From Flavobacterium foetidum (lineage in GTDB: Bacteria; Bacteroidota; Bacteroidia; Flavobacteriales; Flavobacteriaceae): DNA of 64,000 nt. Made by a program: the position numbers and the translations under genes. How positions within the stretch are numbered: the stretch's first letter is position 1; every line of letters begins with the position of its first letter. The DNA is taken from assembly GCF_004634245.1 (NCBI RefSeq), contig NZ_SJTF01000004.1:248001-312000 (forward strand), given 5' to 3'. Below the pieces are notes generated by a model. It saw only the letters and a program-made list of their open reading frames with translations, ran no database searches and was not told where the DNA came from. Below, piece after piece: positions 1-9,102 of the stretch.

Positions 1-2837
1 GCTGCTCTTCGTTGATTGGTATAATCCACAAGCATGATCGCATTCTTACACACCAGACCAATCAACATGATGACCCCTAAGATGGTAAAGATATTTAAAG
101 TATTGTTTGTCAATGCCAAGGCAAATAAAACTCCAATGAACGAAAGCGGAATTGCGAACAATACAACAAACGGGTGAACGAAACTGTCATATAATCCAAC
201 CATTACAAGGTAAACCAAGATAATAGCCGCTAATAATGCAATCCCTAAAGTACCAAATCCTTCTGATTGGTTTTCTTGGTCACCACCCCAGATGTAGTTA
301 ACTCCTGTTGGTTTTTTCAACTTATCTAGTTTTTCCTGCCATTGCTGAACGATTGTTCCTGCCGGTACCCCAACGTTCTGTCCTTGTACGGTTACAGAAG
401 CCGTTTTATCTCTACGCTCCAATTTACTTGGTCCAGAACCTTCTGTAATTGTTGCAAATTGGTTTAATTTAATCTGCTGACCTGCATTGTTGATGAAAAT
501 CAGGTTACTAACGTCTGTGATATTTTTTCTGTCAAATTCGTTGTATTTGATGTTGATATCATATTCGTATTCTCCAGCTCTAAACTTACCGTCTGTATTA
601 CCGCTGTAAGCTGTCTGCATCGTTAAACCAACCGTTTGAAGTGTTAATCCTAATGCTGCCATTTTATCTCTATCAACCTGAACGTTGATTTCAGGATTTC
701 CGTCTTCAACTGTCAATTTAATCTCGGTTGTTCCAGGAATAGTACGCAATTCAGCTTCGGCCATTTTGGCAAATTTCATCGCACTTTCTACGTTTGGACC
801 AGTTACAATCAAACCTAAAGTTGCATCTTCAGCAGTACCTAAGATACCAACCGGAACTGTTTTTACTTTAGCCCCAACTAATATTTTCTCTAGTTTACGT
901 TTTGTTTTTGCTGCATAAACATTGGCGTCGTCTGTACGATCTTTTTGCTCGATCATTTTAACGTCAATCTCTGCTTTGTATGCTGTTGCCTGAGCTGCTC
1001 CTAAACCTTCACTGGTCTGACCAACTGTTGTAATTTGGCTGTAAACATATTTTTCTCCTTTTAAGAAAGCTTCTGCTTTTTGCGTCATAAAGTTGGTCTG
1101 CTCTAACGAAGCATCTTTTGGCATCTCAATCTGCACTAAGAACTCACCACTATCAGATGATGCGAAGAATTCTCCTCCGATGTATCCGCCTCCCATTAAC
1201 CAGAAGATTGTACCGAAGAACATTACCACAATAACTACCATTGTTTTAATGTAGTGATCTAAACACCAGTTAAGCAAATTCGATACCCAGTCGGTAAAAC
1301 GAGTTAAGTAGCTTTCGAATCCAAGAATGATTCTTCCGAAAAGATTTTTACCTTCAATATGTTCCAGTTTTCCGAAACGAGAAGATAACCACGGAATAAT
1401 TGTAAACGAAGCCAATAACGAGAACATCGTCGAAATAATTACCGTAACACAGAATTGTGTAATAATGTTTGATACTAATCCTGTACTCATTGCAATTGGC
1501 AAGAACACCACCACAATTACTAAAGTAATCGAAGTTACAGTTGCTCCAATTTCTGCAGTACCGTCGTAAGCGGCACGGATTCGGCTTTTACCCATCTCCA
1601 TGTGTCTGTAAATATTTTCCAATACCACAATCGCGTCATCCACAAGAATACCAACCACGAGAGATAAACCAAGCAACGACATCAAGTTAAGCGTATAACC
1701 TAATAAGTAAATTCCAATAAACGTTGCAATCAAAGAGGCAGGAATAGATACCATTACAATCAATGAGTTTCTAATACTGTGCAAGAAGAACAACATTACG
1801 AATGCTACCAGAATAACCGCAATCAACAAGTCATGTACAACAGAGTCTGCCGCTTCAAGAGTAAAGACCGTACTGTCTTTTGCTACTTCTAACTTCAATT
1901 GAGCAGATTTGTAATCGTTCTCTAATGTTTTGATTGTTTTAATCAACTGCTCACTTACCGCAACGGCATTTGCATCTGACTGTTTTACGATTTGAAGAAC
2001 AATCGCACTTTTTTGGTCAACACGTGCAATTTTCTCTGCAATTTTTTGAGTATCCTGAACATCAGCGATGTCTCCTAAACGAACTTGAATTCCGTTTTGA
2101 GAAGAAACTACTAAGTTTCTTAATTCTTCAACGTTTTTATATTTACCCGCTAAACGGATTAAGATTTTCTGATTACGAGTTTGGATATTTCCAGTAGGGA
2201 AATCCAGATTCGAAGTCAGAATAGTCTGCTGAATCTGAGGAACCGAAAGTCCGTATCCTTGCATTTTAACCGCGTCAAGATTTACCTGAATCTCACGCTC
2301 CTGACCACCAATGATGTTTACCTGAGCAACCCCTTGTACACGAGATAAAACCGGCGCAATCTTTTTATCAATCAAATCATAAAAAGCTGCTTCATCCATT
2401 TTACCATTCGCGCCAAGCGTCATAATTGGTAAATCACTCAAAGAGAATTTAGTCAATGACGGCGGATCTGCATCGTCTGGAAGATCACTCAAAATCGCAT
2501 TAATTTTACGTTGTGCATCGTTCATCGAAATGTCAACATTTGCATTTGAAGTCAATGTAATCGATACGATTGAAAGACTCTCATATGATTTCGAGTCGAT
2601 TTTCTTGATATTTTCTAAGGATGCAATCGCATCTTCAATTTTCTTGGTAACGGTATTTTCAACCTCACTTGGAGAAGCTCCCGGATAAACAGTGGAAACC
2701 GTAATAACGTTGGTTTCGAATTTTGGGATCAGCTCGTAGCCCAACTGGCTGTAGCTGAACAATCCACCTAATGTCAGAATTGTAAACAGTACAATTACCA
2801 ACGACGGACGTTTTATTGATATTTCGGCTAATTTCAT
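1..2837 (-). CDS. RND multidrug efflux permease (HAE1 family), partial
   Basis: This is the inner-membrane proton-driven pump of a tripartite efflux system, cut off by the window edge at its C-terminal end. About 945 residues are visible, starting MKLAEISIKRP, the usual N-terminal signature of AcrB/MexB-type pumps (first transmembrane helix right after it). The middle contains the helix-4 proton-relay region with the paired aspartates in LVVGILVDDAIVVLENIYRH, and the end re-enters the second membrane block (LIGLVCKNAIMLVDY). Family length is about 1,040 residues, so about 100 residues are missing. It is the last gene of a minus-strand set with adaptor, TolC-like channel and TetR regulator. 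The class is sure; the substrate cannot be read from sequence. Confidence 0.95.
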   Translation of the reverse strand, partial: MKLAEISIKRPSLVIVLFTILTLGGLFSYSQLGYELIPKFETNVITVSTVYPGASPSEVENTVTKKIEDAIASLENIKKIDSKSYESLSIVSITLTSNANVDISMNDAQRKINAILSDLPDDADPPSLTKFSLSDLPIMTLGANGKMDEAAFYDLIDKKIAPVLSRVQGVAQVNIIGGQEREIQVNLDAVKMQGYGLSVPQIQQTILTSNLDFPTGNIQTRNQKILIRLAGKYKNVEELRNLVVSSQNGIQVRLGDIADVQDTQKIAEKIARVDQKSAIVLQIVKQSDANAVAVSEQLIKTIKTLENDYKSAQLKLEVAKDSTVFTLEAADSVVHDLLIAVILVAFVMLFFLHSIRNSLIVMVSIPASLIATFIGIYLLGYTLNLMSLLGLSLVVGILVDDAIVVLENIYRHMEMGKSRIRAAYDGTAEIGATVTSITLVIVVVFLPIAMSTGLVSNIITQFCVTVIISTMFSLLASFTIIPWLSSRFGKLEHIEGKNLFGRIILGFESYLTRFTDWVSNLLNWCLDHYIKTMVVIVVMFFGTIFWLMGGGYIGGEFFASSDSGEFLVQIEMPKDASLEQTNFMTQKAEAFLKGEKYVYSQITTVGQTSEGLGAAQATAYKAEIDVKMIEQKDRTDDANVYAAKTKRKLEKILVGAKVKTVPVGILGTAEDATLGLIVTGPNVESAMKFAKMAEAELRTIPGTTEIKLTVEDGNPEINVQVDRDKMAALGLTLQTVGLTMQTAYSGNTDGKFRAGEYEYDINIKYNEFDRKNITDVSNLIFINNAGQQIKLNQFATITEGSGPSKLERRDKTASVTVQGQNVGVPAGTIVQQWQEKLDKLKKPTGVNYIWGGDQENQSEGFGTLGIALLAAIILVYLVMVGLYDSFVHPFVVLFAIPLSFIGVLFALALTNNTLNIFTILGVIMLIGLVCKNAIMLVDYTNQRRA

Positions 2838-2872
2838 ATGTCTTTTTATTAAGTTCTTAGTATTTTAGTTCC

Positions 2873-2939
2873 TAGTCCTTAGTTTTTTAGCACTTAGTTT
2901 TTAATGACACCCAGCCAGGTACTAAAAAACTAAGGACTA
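2873..2939. repeat. Intergenic hairpin made of degenerate 7-8-bp repeats
   Basis: Two perfect 18-bp inverted arms (2873-2890 and 2922-2939) separated by 31 bp. Each arm is built from short variations on TCCTTAG. It lies between the adaptor and pump genes of one operon, so it would form a stem in the shared mRNA. The same kind of element, with different sequence, recurs at 12.6, 23.6 and 28.2 kb. Confidence 0.8.
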
Positions 2940-2969
2940 AGGACTAAAACCCTCAACCACTAATTACTT

Positions 2970-4037
2970 TTATTTAATAATTTCTACTGTATTTCCGTCT
3001 TGTAAGTTGATTTGACCTGTAACAATTACAATTTCACCATCATTCAAACCGCTGATAATTTCAACTTTATCACCTAAAATTCTTCCAGCAACCACTTTTT
3101 TCAGTTTAGCAGTGTTGTTTTCAACTACAAAGATTTCGTTGCTGCTTACACTTCCTACGAATGCATTTCTAGGAACCACTTTTAAGTTTTGTTTTTGGTT
3201 GTTTGAACCAAAGTTTGCCGTTCCGTACATACCCGCTTTCAAGTCATTGTTAGCATTGTTTGTAATTTCGATTTCAACCGGGAAGTTTAAAGAAGCATCT
3301 GCTTTTGCGGCAATGAACGTAATTTTTCCAGAGAATGTTTTATCAGGATAAACACTAGCTGTAATGTTTACCGTATTTCCTAATTTTAAACTTGCTACTT
3401 GAGCTTCGTTTACTGTAACAGTCAGTTTTAATTTAGAAACATTTACAATATCAAATAAAGCAGTTGCTGGCATTCCTGCTAAAATAGATCCTGGTTCAAC
3501 ATACTTTTTGTTGATATATCCGTTAATCGGAGCCTTAACTCTAGTATCTCCAACATTGATTTTAGCTTGAGTATAACTAGACTGTGCATTTGTTAAAGCC
3601 AATTTTGCCTGATCTAGTTGCTGTTTCGTAACGCCGCCTGTTTTAAATGCATTTTCGTATCTTGTATAATCAGATTTTGCATTTTGATAAGCTGCCTCGG
3701 CTGCCTGAGCATTTACATTGATAACATCACCTCTTACTGTTAAAAGAGTCTGTCCTACTCGCACATAATCACCTTCTTTTACTAAAACACTGATTACTTT
3801 TCCAGATTTTTCAGCAGAGAAAGTCAATTCCTGAATTGGTGCAAAATTTCCGTTTGCGGTAAAACCAAGATTAACATCTTCTGTTTTTACCGTTGCTACT
3901 TTTACAGAAACCGCTGCGTTTTTTTCTGCTACAATTGCAGTCTTGCCTTCGTTTTCTGCCTTATTTTTATTTAAGATGTAGTTAATCCCGACTAAAGCCA
4001 CGACTATGATTACGATTGTTATAATTATTTTCTTCAT
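2970..4037 (-). CDS. RND efflux periplasmic adaptor (HlyD/AcrA-like)
   Basis: Membrane-fusion protein of 355 residues that bridges the inner-membrane pump and the outer-membrane channel. It has an N-terminal membrane anchor (about residues 4-21), a first lipoyl half (SGKVISVLVKEGDYVRVGQ), a short coiled-coil hairpin (about residues 105-160), a second lipoyl half (VKAPINGYINKKYVEPGS) and beta-barrel/membrane-proximal domains. Length and order match the AcrA/MexA family. The gene lies 9 bp downstream of the TolC-like gene and just upstream of the pump, on the same strand, as expected for a tripartite efflux operon. Confidence 0.95.
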   Translation of the reverse strand: MKKIIITIVIIVVALVGINYILNKNKAENEGKTAIVAEKNAAVSVKVATVKTEDVNLGFTANGNFAPIQELTFSAEKSGKVISVLVKEGDYVRVGQTLLTVRGDVINVNAQAAEAAYQNAKSDYTRYENAFKTGGVTKQQLDQAKLALTNAQSSYTQAKINVGDTRVKAPINGYINKKYVEPGSILAGMPATALFDIVNVSKLKLTVTVNEAQVASLKLGNTVNITASVYPDKTFSGKITFIAAKADASLNFPVEIEITNNANNDLKAGMYGTANFGSNNQKQNLKVVPRNAFVGSVSSNEIFVVENNTAKLKKVVAGRILGDKVEIISGLNDGEIVIVTGQINLQDGNTVEIIK

Positions 4038-4046
4038 TGTAATTAG

Positions 4047-5378
4047 TTATTTAATAAGAGATTTTAGTTCGCCTTTTGATTTGATTAGAGATATTTCGGC
4101 AATTTTATAATTTAAAACTGCTCTTGTATAATTGTTTTCTGCTTCAAGCGATGCATTTTGTGCATCTAGCAAATCTGTTAAAGATGCTAATCCTTGAAGA
4201 TAATTGTTGTTGGTATTGCTAAGAATTTCTGCAGCCAAACGCATATTCTCTTTCTGATTTTCGATAGTTACCAAATTATTATTGATCTGCGTTATTGCAT
4301 TTCTATAATCTAAATCAAGAGAAAGTTTCGTGTCTTTGATGTCTTCCTGAAGCGATCTGATTTCAACATCAGCTTGTCTTACTTTGGCACGAGTTCCAAA
4401 TCCTGTAAAAATAGGTACGTTTAAGTTTAATGCAATTGCTGAGAAATCTGACCAGTATACCCCTTTTTCTGGTTTTGCAAACCAAGGAAATTGAGGTCCC
4501 TGACCAATATAATTGTAACCTGCACTTAAAGAAAGTGTTGGATAATAACCTGCTTGAACTGCTTTTTTATTGTAAACCAAAAGCTCTTCTTGTTTTTTCA
4601 AAAGCAGATATTCGGTTCTGTTTTCAATGTTTGGCTCTTGTGTTAAGGCAACCGGACTTACTTCAAATTCTTCCTTTGGCAGTACGATTTGAGTTTCGAT
4701 AGGCATTCCCATGTAAAATTTCAGTGCATTTTCCTGCAAAGCAATCTGGTTTTTTATCTGCTGACGTTCTGTGTCGATATTTGACATTCGTACCACAATA
4801 CGGTCTAAATCAATTTTTTTTGCCAAACCGTTATCAAATTGTCCTTGTACAATGTCTCGTACTTTTGTTGTATTTACATAATTGCTGTCTAATAAAGTTA
4901 ATCTTTCCTGTTGTACATAAACAGAATAGTAGTTGTTGGCCACTCTTTCGATAACTTGTTCTTCTGTTAACTGGTCGTTGATCTGATAGAACTCACGAGT
5001 AGATCGTGCTGCTTTTAATCCCGTAAAAACGGACTGATCAAAAATGGTCTGATTTAAGGAAATTCCCGCAGTAGAAATCCATTTCTGTCCAAATGCAGCC
5101 TGAATTACAGTTCCTGGTGCATTAAAAGCCGCTCCGTCAATAACCGTAGTCTGAATGATTGCATTATGGGTTAAATTTCCGTTTGCAGAAATTTGCGGTA
5201 ATGCTCTTGAGCGCACCTCCTGAATTTTATATTCACTGTTTTCAACCTGAAGCTTGGCCTTTTTGGCATCGGCTTTGTTCTGAAGCGCGTAACTTACCGC
5301 ATCTTTCAGGGTTAAAGTTGTCTGTGCACTGGCCGATAAGCCTGTAATGCACAAAACTATAAGAAGGATTCTTTTCAT
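4047..5378 (-). CDS. TolC family outer-membrane efflux channel
   Basis: Outer-membrane factor of 443 residues forming the exit duct of the efflux system. It begins with a signal peptide (MKRILLIVLCITGLSASAQ, cleavage after about residue 19) and then two OEP repeats rich in heptad coiled-coil sequence (for example ALQNKADAKKAKLQVENSEY and LLDAQNASLEAENNYTRAVL). Length is typical of the family. It follows the TetR gene and precedes the adaptor with a 9-bp gap, so the three are very likely co-transcribed. Confidence 0.95.
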   Translation of the reverse strand: MKRILLIVLCITGLSASAQTTLTLKDAVSYALQNKADAKKAKLQVENSEYKIQEVRSRALPQISANGNLTHNAIIQTTVIDGAAFNAPGTVIQAAFGQKWISTAGISLNQTIFDQSVFTGLKAARSTREFYQINDQLTEEQVIERVANNYYSVYVQQERLTLLDSNYVNTTKVRDIVQGQFDNGLAKKIDLDRIVVRMSNIDTERQQIKNQIALQENALKFYMGMPIETQIVLPKEEFEVSPVALTQEPNIENRTEYLLLKKQEELLVYNKKAVQAGYYPTLSLSAGYNYIGQGPQFPWFAKPEKGVYWSDFSAIALNLNVPIFTGFGTRAKVRQADVEIRSLQEDIKDTKLSLDLDYRNAITQINNNLVTIENQKENMRLAAEILSNTNNNYLQGLASLTDLLDAQNASLEAENNYTRAVLNYKIAEISLIKSKGELKSLIK

Positions 5379-5458
5379 AAGTAGTTATTATTTTGTTTTT
5401 TGAAAATTAAATATATCACCGCCCTCTATTTAAAAGGCAGTATTTTGGAAATTGATGA

Positions 5459-6058
5459 TTAATTGATAATTCTTTGTAATTGTTTTTCGAGCTCGGCCAC
5501 TCCTTTTTCTGTAGCCATTGCACGAGTATGGTATTCTAATGCTTCTAATTCTATTTTCTGAGCTTCACTTTCAGAAACCGTATTTTCGTTTATATGAAAA
5601 ATAAGGGTGTAATAAAACTTCACGTAGGTCTCTACATGCAGATCAGAGCGGTATAATCCTTCTTGAATTCCTTTTTCTATATTGTCTCTGAAACATTTTG
5701 TGCATTGATCAATTTCGTGAGACAAAATGTTTTTATAGATTTCAGGATAATGCTTTTTTAACTGATAAATTGGAGAGGTGTCGATGTTGTTTTTAAACAT
5801 GTCACGAAACATTTCTCTGATTTCAAAATTCTCATGAATGGCATTATAATTTTTTGCAACGATGGTGTCCATAATTTCATGAACCTGCTTGTGAACCATT
5901 GAGGTGCTTTCTTCAATAAGCACTTCTTTATTACAGAAATATTTGTAAATCGTTTTTTTAGAAATACACATTTCTCCTGCAATATCATCCATGGTAACGC
6001 TTTTAAAACCGAGTTTTAAAAACAATTCACTTGCTTTGGATATTATTTTCTCTTTCAT
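5459..6058 (-). CDS. TetR/AcrR family transcriptional regulator of the efflux operon
   Basis: Repressor-type regulator of 199 residues. The N-terminal helix-turn-helix is clear (ELFLKLGFKSVTMDDIA followed by CISKKTIYKYFCNKEVL, about residues 9-50); the C-terminal ligand domain is variable as usual. An in-frame ATG 12 bp upstream (6070) exists, but the -7 promoter box at 6078-6085 puts the transcription start almost on it, so the ATG at 6058 (MKEKIISKASELF) is preferred. It heads the efflux operon, and a palindromic operator overlaps its promoter, which implies autorepression. The same palindrome occurs twice before the neighbouring YceI gene. Confidence 0.93.
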   Translation of the reverse strand: MKEKIISKASELFLKLGFKSVTMDDIAGEMCISKKTIYKYFCNKEVLIEESTSMVHKQVHEIMDTIVAKNYNAIHENFEIREMFRDMFKNNIDTSPIYQLKKHYPEIYKNILSHEIDQCTKCFRDNIEKGIQEGLYRSDLHVETYVKFYYTLIFHINENTVSESEAQKIELEALEYHTRAMATEKGVAELEKQLQRIIN

Positions 6059-6077
6059 TATTACTCTCATTGCATTA

Positions 6078-6109
6078 CAAATATAACGAGGAAACTAAAA
6101 AACAAAAAA
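6078..6109 (-). promoter_or_regulatory. Promoter of the TetR-efflux operon
   Basis: On the minus strand, TATATTTG (6078-6085) matches the Bacteroidetes -7 consensus TAnnTTTG, and a TTTTTTG element (6103-6109) lies 17 bp upstream as the -33 box. The operator 6090-6117 covers the spacer and the -33 box. Confidence 0.75.
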
Positions 6110-6117
6110 TAGTTTCC
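6090..6117. promoter_or_regulatory. Candidate TetR operator, copy 1
   Basis: Palindrome GGAAACT-N14-AGTTTCC (arms 6090-6096 and 6111-6117). It starts 4 bp upstream of the -7 box of the tetR promoter. Two more copies with exactly the same arms and spacing occur at 6729 and 6780. Confidence 0.75.
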
Positions 6118-6163
6118 GTACTATTTGTAATAATTTTACATTAAATTAATAATCTTGTAAGAT

Positions 6164-6685
6164 TTATATGCTGAATTCTAAATTCGCAATCAGCTTGATA
6201 TCTTTACCAAGTGCATTTCCATCTTTATGATGAAAAGAACTGTAATCCAGACCAAAATCTTGGCGTTTGATATTGCCTTTGATTTCAAAAGCTACTTTCT
6301 TTTGTCCGTTATAAGTGTTTTCACTAATAAATTCGGCATCAAGTTCTACGACTCTCGTGATATCTTTTATCGTTAAATCTCCTTTGAAAAAGTTAATGTT
6401 TCTATTAACCTTCTGAAAAGAAGTCGATTTAAAACTGATTATCGGATGTTCGTCTTCTTCAAAAAAATCCTGAAGCTGTAAATAAGCATCAATCGATTGG
6501 AAACTTTCATTTTTATTCTGAATATCTAATGAAAATTCGACCATAGCATCTTCAATCTCATTATCATCAAAATTTACATAACCATCAAACTTATTGGCAG
6601 TTCCACCTACATAAGCAGTTCTAGAACGTCTCATTTCTATTAAAACGTCAGATTGTGTTGAGTCTAAAGTCCATGTTGTTTTCAT
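6164..6685 (-). CDS. YceI family protein
   Basis: A 173-residue YceI-like lipocalin-fold protein, a family known to bind isoprenoid or amphiphilic ligands. The sequence shows the usual opening WTLDSTQSDVLIEM, the central HPIISFKSTSF motif and the GNIKRQDFGLDYSS motif near the end. There is no signal peptide, unlike periplasmic E. coli YceI, so it is probably cytoplasmic. The ATG at 6685 is chosen over a GTG two codons upstream. It has its own promoter with two copies of the TetR palindrome, so it is probably controlled by the adjacent regulator. Confidence 0.9.
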   Translation of the reverse strand: MKTTWTLDSTQSDVLIEMRRSRTAYVGGTANKFDGYVNFDDNEIEDAMVEFSLDIQNKNESFQSIDAYLQLQDFFEEDEHPIISFKSTSFQKVNRNINFFKGDLTIKDITRVVELDAEFISENTYNGQKKVAFEIKGNIKRQDFGLDYSSFHHKDGNALGKDIKLIANLEFSI

Positions 6686-6728
6686 AAGCACCTAATTTTA
6701 TTGCGTTTACAAACTGTAAAGCTCTTTT

Positions 6729-6756
6729 GGAAACTTTTGTCGTTTTCTTAGTTTCC
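6729..6756. promoter_or_regulatory. Candidate TetR operator, copy 2
   Basis: GGAAACT-N14-AGTTTCC, arms 6729-6735 and 6750-6756. It lies downstream of the predicted YceI transcription start and could act as a roadblock or help looping with the copy at 6780. Confidence 0.7.
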
Positions 6757-6767
6757 ATTTTCGAGTG

Positions 6768-6801
6768 CAAATATAGACAGGAAACTGTAAATACCAAAAA
6801 A
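6768..6801 (-). promoter_or_regulatory. Promoter of the YceI gene
   Basis: Minus-strand -7 box TATATTTG (6768-6775) and -33 box TTTTTTG (6795-6801) with a 19-bp spacer. The layout relative to the operator (4 bp from the -7 box) is the same as at the tetR promoter. Confidence 0.75.
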
Positions 6802-6807
6802 GTTTCC
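6780..6807. promoter_or_regulatory. Candidate TetR operator, copy 3
   Basis: GGAAACT-N14-AGTTTCC, arms 6780-6786 and 6801-6807, overlapping spacer and -33 box of the YceI promoter. Confidence 0.75.
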
Positions 6808-6919
6808 GCGTTTTTTAAAAATAATTTTAACATTTTAAGAATCAAGATACTTCAAGATGTTTTTAGCAGCATAGCACTCTTTTAGTTCTTTTCAATCAAA
6901 ATATATCATAATTGAATTG

Positions 6920-6927
6920 TATCTTTG
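6920..6927 (+). promoter_or_regulatory. -7 promoter box of the polyprenyl synthetase gene
   Basis: TATCTTTG fits TAnnTTTG and lies 26 bp before the ATG at 6954. No convincing -33 element was found. Confidence 0.5.
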
Positions 6928-6953
6928 AGGCTCGTAAATCAGAATTTCATTTT

Positions 6954-7928
6954 ATGCACGATATAAGTCAGTACCAGGATTTTTTTATTGAATACCTAAA
7001 AAAGCAAAACATCCATAAAGAACCATACAATCTTTACGAACCAATAGAATATATATTAGGACTTGGAGGCAAACGCATCCGTCCGGTTCTAACCCTAATG
7101 GCGGCCGAGGTTTTTGATACTGACTACACAGCCGCACTACCAGCAGCGATGGCAGTAGAGGTTTTTCATAATTTTTCGCTTGTGCACGACGACATCATGG
7201 ACGATGCGCCTCTAAGAAGAGGACAAGTTACAGTTCATGAAAAATGGGATTTGAATACCGGAATTCTTTCGGGTGACGCGATGCTGATTTTAGCTTATCA
7301 ATATTTTGAACAGTACGAACCGAATGTTTTTAGAAATCTGGCAAAACTATTCAGTAAAACTGCTCTTGAAGTTTGCGAAGGACAGCAATGGGATGTTGAT
7401 TTTGAAAAAAGAAATGACGTTTCGATTCCGGAATATCTTAAAATGATCGAATACAAAACAGCGGTTTTGGTTGCCGCTGCCATGAAAATGGGCGCTATTG
7501 TAGCCGAAACTTCTGAAAAAGAAGCCGATTTGATTTACGAATTTGGCCTTAATTTAGGAATCGCCTTCCAGTTACAGGACGATTATCTTGATGCTTTTGG
7601 AAATCCGGAAACTTTTGGAAAACAGGTTGGAGGAGACATTATCGAAAACAAAAAAACATATTTATATCTAAAAGCTCTAGAGTTTTCGTCTGCAGAAAAA
7701 GCTTCTGAACTCCAGAAATTGTTCAGCTTACAATTAGAAGATAATTCAGAAAAAATCGAAACTGCCAAAGCGGTTTTTAACGATTCGGGAGCCTCAAAAG
7801 CGACTCAGGATGCCATTGAAATGTACACTTTTAAAGCATTTGAAACGCTTGAAAAAATGGATATAAATGCAGAAAAGAAAAGCGTTTTAAGAACTTTTGG
7901 CGAAAACTTAATGGGACGCAAAGTTTAG
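6954..7928 (+). CDS. Polyprenyl (isoprenyl) diphosphate synthase
   Basis: A 324-residue trans-isoprenyl diphosphate synthase that elongates allylic diphosphates with IPP for carotenoid, quinone or wall-lipid precursors. It has GGKRIRPVL, the first aspartate-rich motif DDIMD at residues 79-83, and the second motif DDYLD at residues 209-213. The residue five before the first motif is Phe (F74), which in this family limits product length and suggests a C15-C20 product rather than a long chain; this is inference. The ATG at 6954 is chosen because the -7 box at 6920-6927 excludes the earlier in-frame start. A small conserved-looking gene follows after 43 bp. Confidence 0.93.
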   Translation: MHDISQYQDFFIEYLKKQNIHKEPYNLYEPIEYILGLGGKRIRPVLTLMAAEVFDTDYTAALPAAMAVEVFHNFSLVHDDIMDDAPLRRGQVTVHEKWDLNTGILSGDAMLILAYQYFEQYEPNVFRNLAKLFSKTALEVCEGQQWDVDFEKRNDVSIPEYLKMIEYKTAVLVAAAMKMGAIVAETSEKEADLIYEFGLNLGIAFQLQDDYLDAFGNPETFGKQVGGDIIENKKTYLYLKALEFSSAEKASELQKLFSLQLEDNSEKIETAKAVFNDSGASKATQDAIEMYTFKAFETLEKMDINAEKKSVLRTFGENLMGRKV

Positions 7929-7971
7929 TGTTCAGCATTCAGTTTCAAGTATTCCGTAAAATCTAAATAGT

Positions 7972-8325
7972 ATGTTTGTTGCACCAGTAAATACCGACTC
8001 ATTGTTTGCTCAGGCTCAAGCAGAGACATTATATTTAAATCTTATCGAACAGATCAACAAAGATTTTAACCTTGCTAATGAAGGAGTTGATTTTCCGCTC
8101 AGCATTTCGCCCGAAGAATTAAAGATTCAGCTTCACGAAAAAATCTACCGAATGATTCAGTACAAATTTGCTGAATATCTGAATCTGCTTTACATTATTG
8201 ATGTTCCAGAAAACGAAATCAAACAACTTGATGGCTCTGATTTGGTTATTTTGGCTGAAGAAGTTTCATTTCTTGTTCTAAAAAGAGAATGGCAGAAGGT
8301 TTGGTTTCGGAATTATTATAAATAA
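7972..8325 (+). CDS. Hypothetical protein, 117 aa
   Basis: Not recognised. It is a soluble, acidic, helix-rich protein without signal peptide or membrane segment (starts MFVAPVNTDSLFAQAQAETL, ends REWQKVWFRNYYK). It follows the isoprenyl diphosphate synthase on the same strand after 43 bp and may be co-transcribed. Codon use looks like that of its neighbours, and the reading frame fills the space up to an octad-repeat tract, so it is probably a real gene. No function can be assigned. Confidence 0.7.
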   Translation: MFVAPVNTDSLFAQAQAETLYLNLIEQINKDFNLANEGVDFPLSISPEELKIQLHEKIYRMIQYKFAEYLNLLYIIDVPENEIKQLDGSDLVILAEEVSFLVLKREWQKVWFRNYYK

Positions 8326-8372
8326 AGGTGCTGAGGTGCTGAGGTGCTGAGGTTCTAAGGTTCTAAGGTTTT
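8326..8372. repeat. Tandem octad repeat tract (GGTGCTGA / GGTTCTAA)
   Basis: Three copies of GGTGCTGA followed by two of GGTTCTAA and a degraded unit, directly after the stop codon of the preceding gene. An inverted, partly degenerate version occurs at 9103-9140 on the other side of the lipoprotein gene. A second short tract of related look (gacgcctagacgctaagac) lies at 8421-8440. Confidence 0.75.
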
Positions 8373-8499
8373 TAGCTATTCAGTCGTTTTCTTCTTTTGA
8401 TTGTAAATTATTATAAATAAGACGCCTAGACGCTAAGACCCTTAGTGCTTTAACTATTCTATAATTTTCTTGACTTCCGATTAGAAATTAATATAAGGT

Positions 8500-9084
8500 T
8501 TAATGGTGTCTTATTAAAATGCTGTAATTTTCAGGTCTTACGATTTTTTGTAGTTTATCTAACTCTATCCAAAGACCAAAACCTTCAGTGTCAATTTTGT
8601 TTCCAATAAATTGAACTCGCCCGCATTTGAAGCACATCTTAACTATTCCTACTGTTTCTTTTTTCTTTTTAAAAATAAAAATATCGCGATATTCTGCTGC
8701 ACAACCAGCGAAAGTATCTTGCAATGAATCTTTCTCACTAAACACATTTTCAATCTCTTTCTGCTGTTTAAGTGATAAATTTGATTTTTTGTAGTTGTAA
8801 TTCAATAGAATTCTTTCGAAATTTTCTTTTGGAATAATGTCCGGAAAGGTATGAACGAATAAATCTATAAATTCTAGTTCTTCTGGAGTATTCTTCTCTT
8901 TCATCATAATCTCTGTAAAATCTTCCTCCAAAAAATTCAAATAATAATGGTCGATTTCATCCGAATCAAAAAAAGGTCGTAATTCTTTCTTTACAGCCAC
9001 TGCTTTATTATCAGCATGTGACTTCTTAGAATTGTTACAGCTTAAAACCACAATTACCGTAATTAAAAATATTATTTTTTTCAA
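8500..9084 (-). CDS. Hypothetical lipoprotein, 194 aa
   Basis: Predicted lipoprotein: MKKIIFLITVIVVLSC with a lipobox-like end and Cys16 as the lipidated residue, followed by a polar stretch (NNSKKSHADNK). The mature part is charged and helix-rich, with a C-terminal segment holding a CFKCG pair and resembling small periplasmic sensor-like lipoproteins, but no family is recognised. It is flanked on both sides by inverted octad-repeat tracts, which suggests that it may have moved or been duplicated as a unit. Confidence 0.75.
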   Translation of the reverse strand: MKKIIFLITVIVVLSCNNSKKSHADNKAVAVKKELRPFFDSDEIDHYYLNFLEEDFTEIMMKEKNTPEELEFIDLFVHTFPDIIPKENFERILLNYNYKKSNLSLKQQKEIENVFSEKDSLQDTFAGCAAEYRDIFIFKKKKETVGIVKMCFKCGRVQFIGNKIDTEGFGLWIELDKLQKIVRPENYSILIRHH

Positions 9085-9102
9085 ATTTTTATACTTTTAA
9101 AA

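Noticed and set aside
6648..6845. Minus-strand reading frame of 65 codons before the YceI gene
   Set aside because: It runs through the promoter and two operators and overlaps the YceI start in another frame.
8421..8451. Possible CRISPR-like repeat (gacgcctagacgctaagac)
   Set aside because: Units are too short and degenerate and have no regular spacers; it belongs to the intergenic heptad/octad repeat class.
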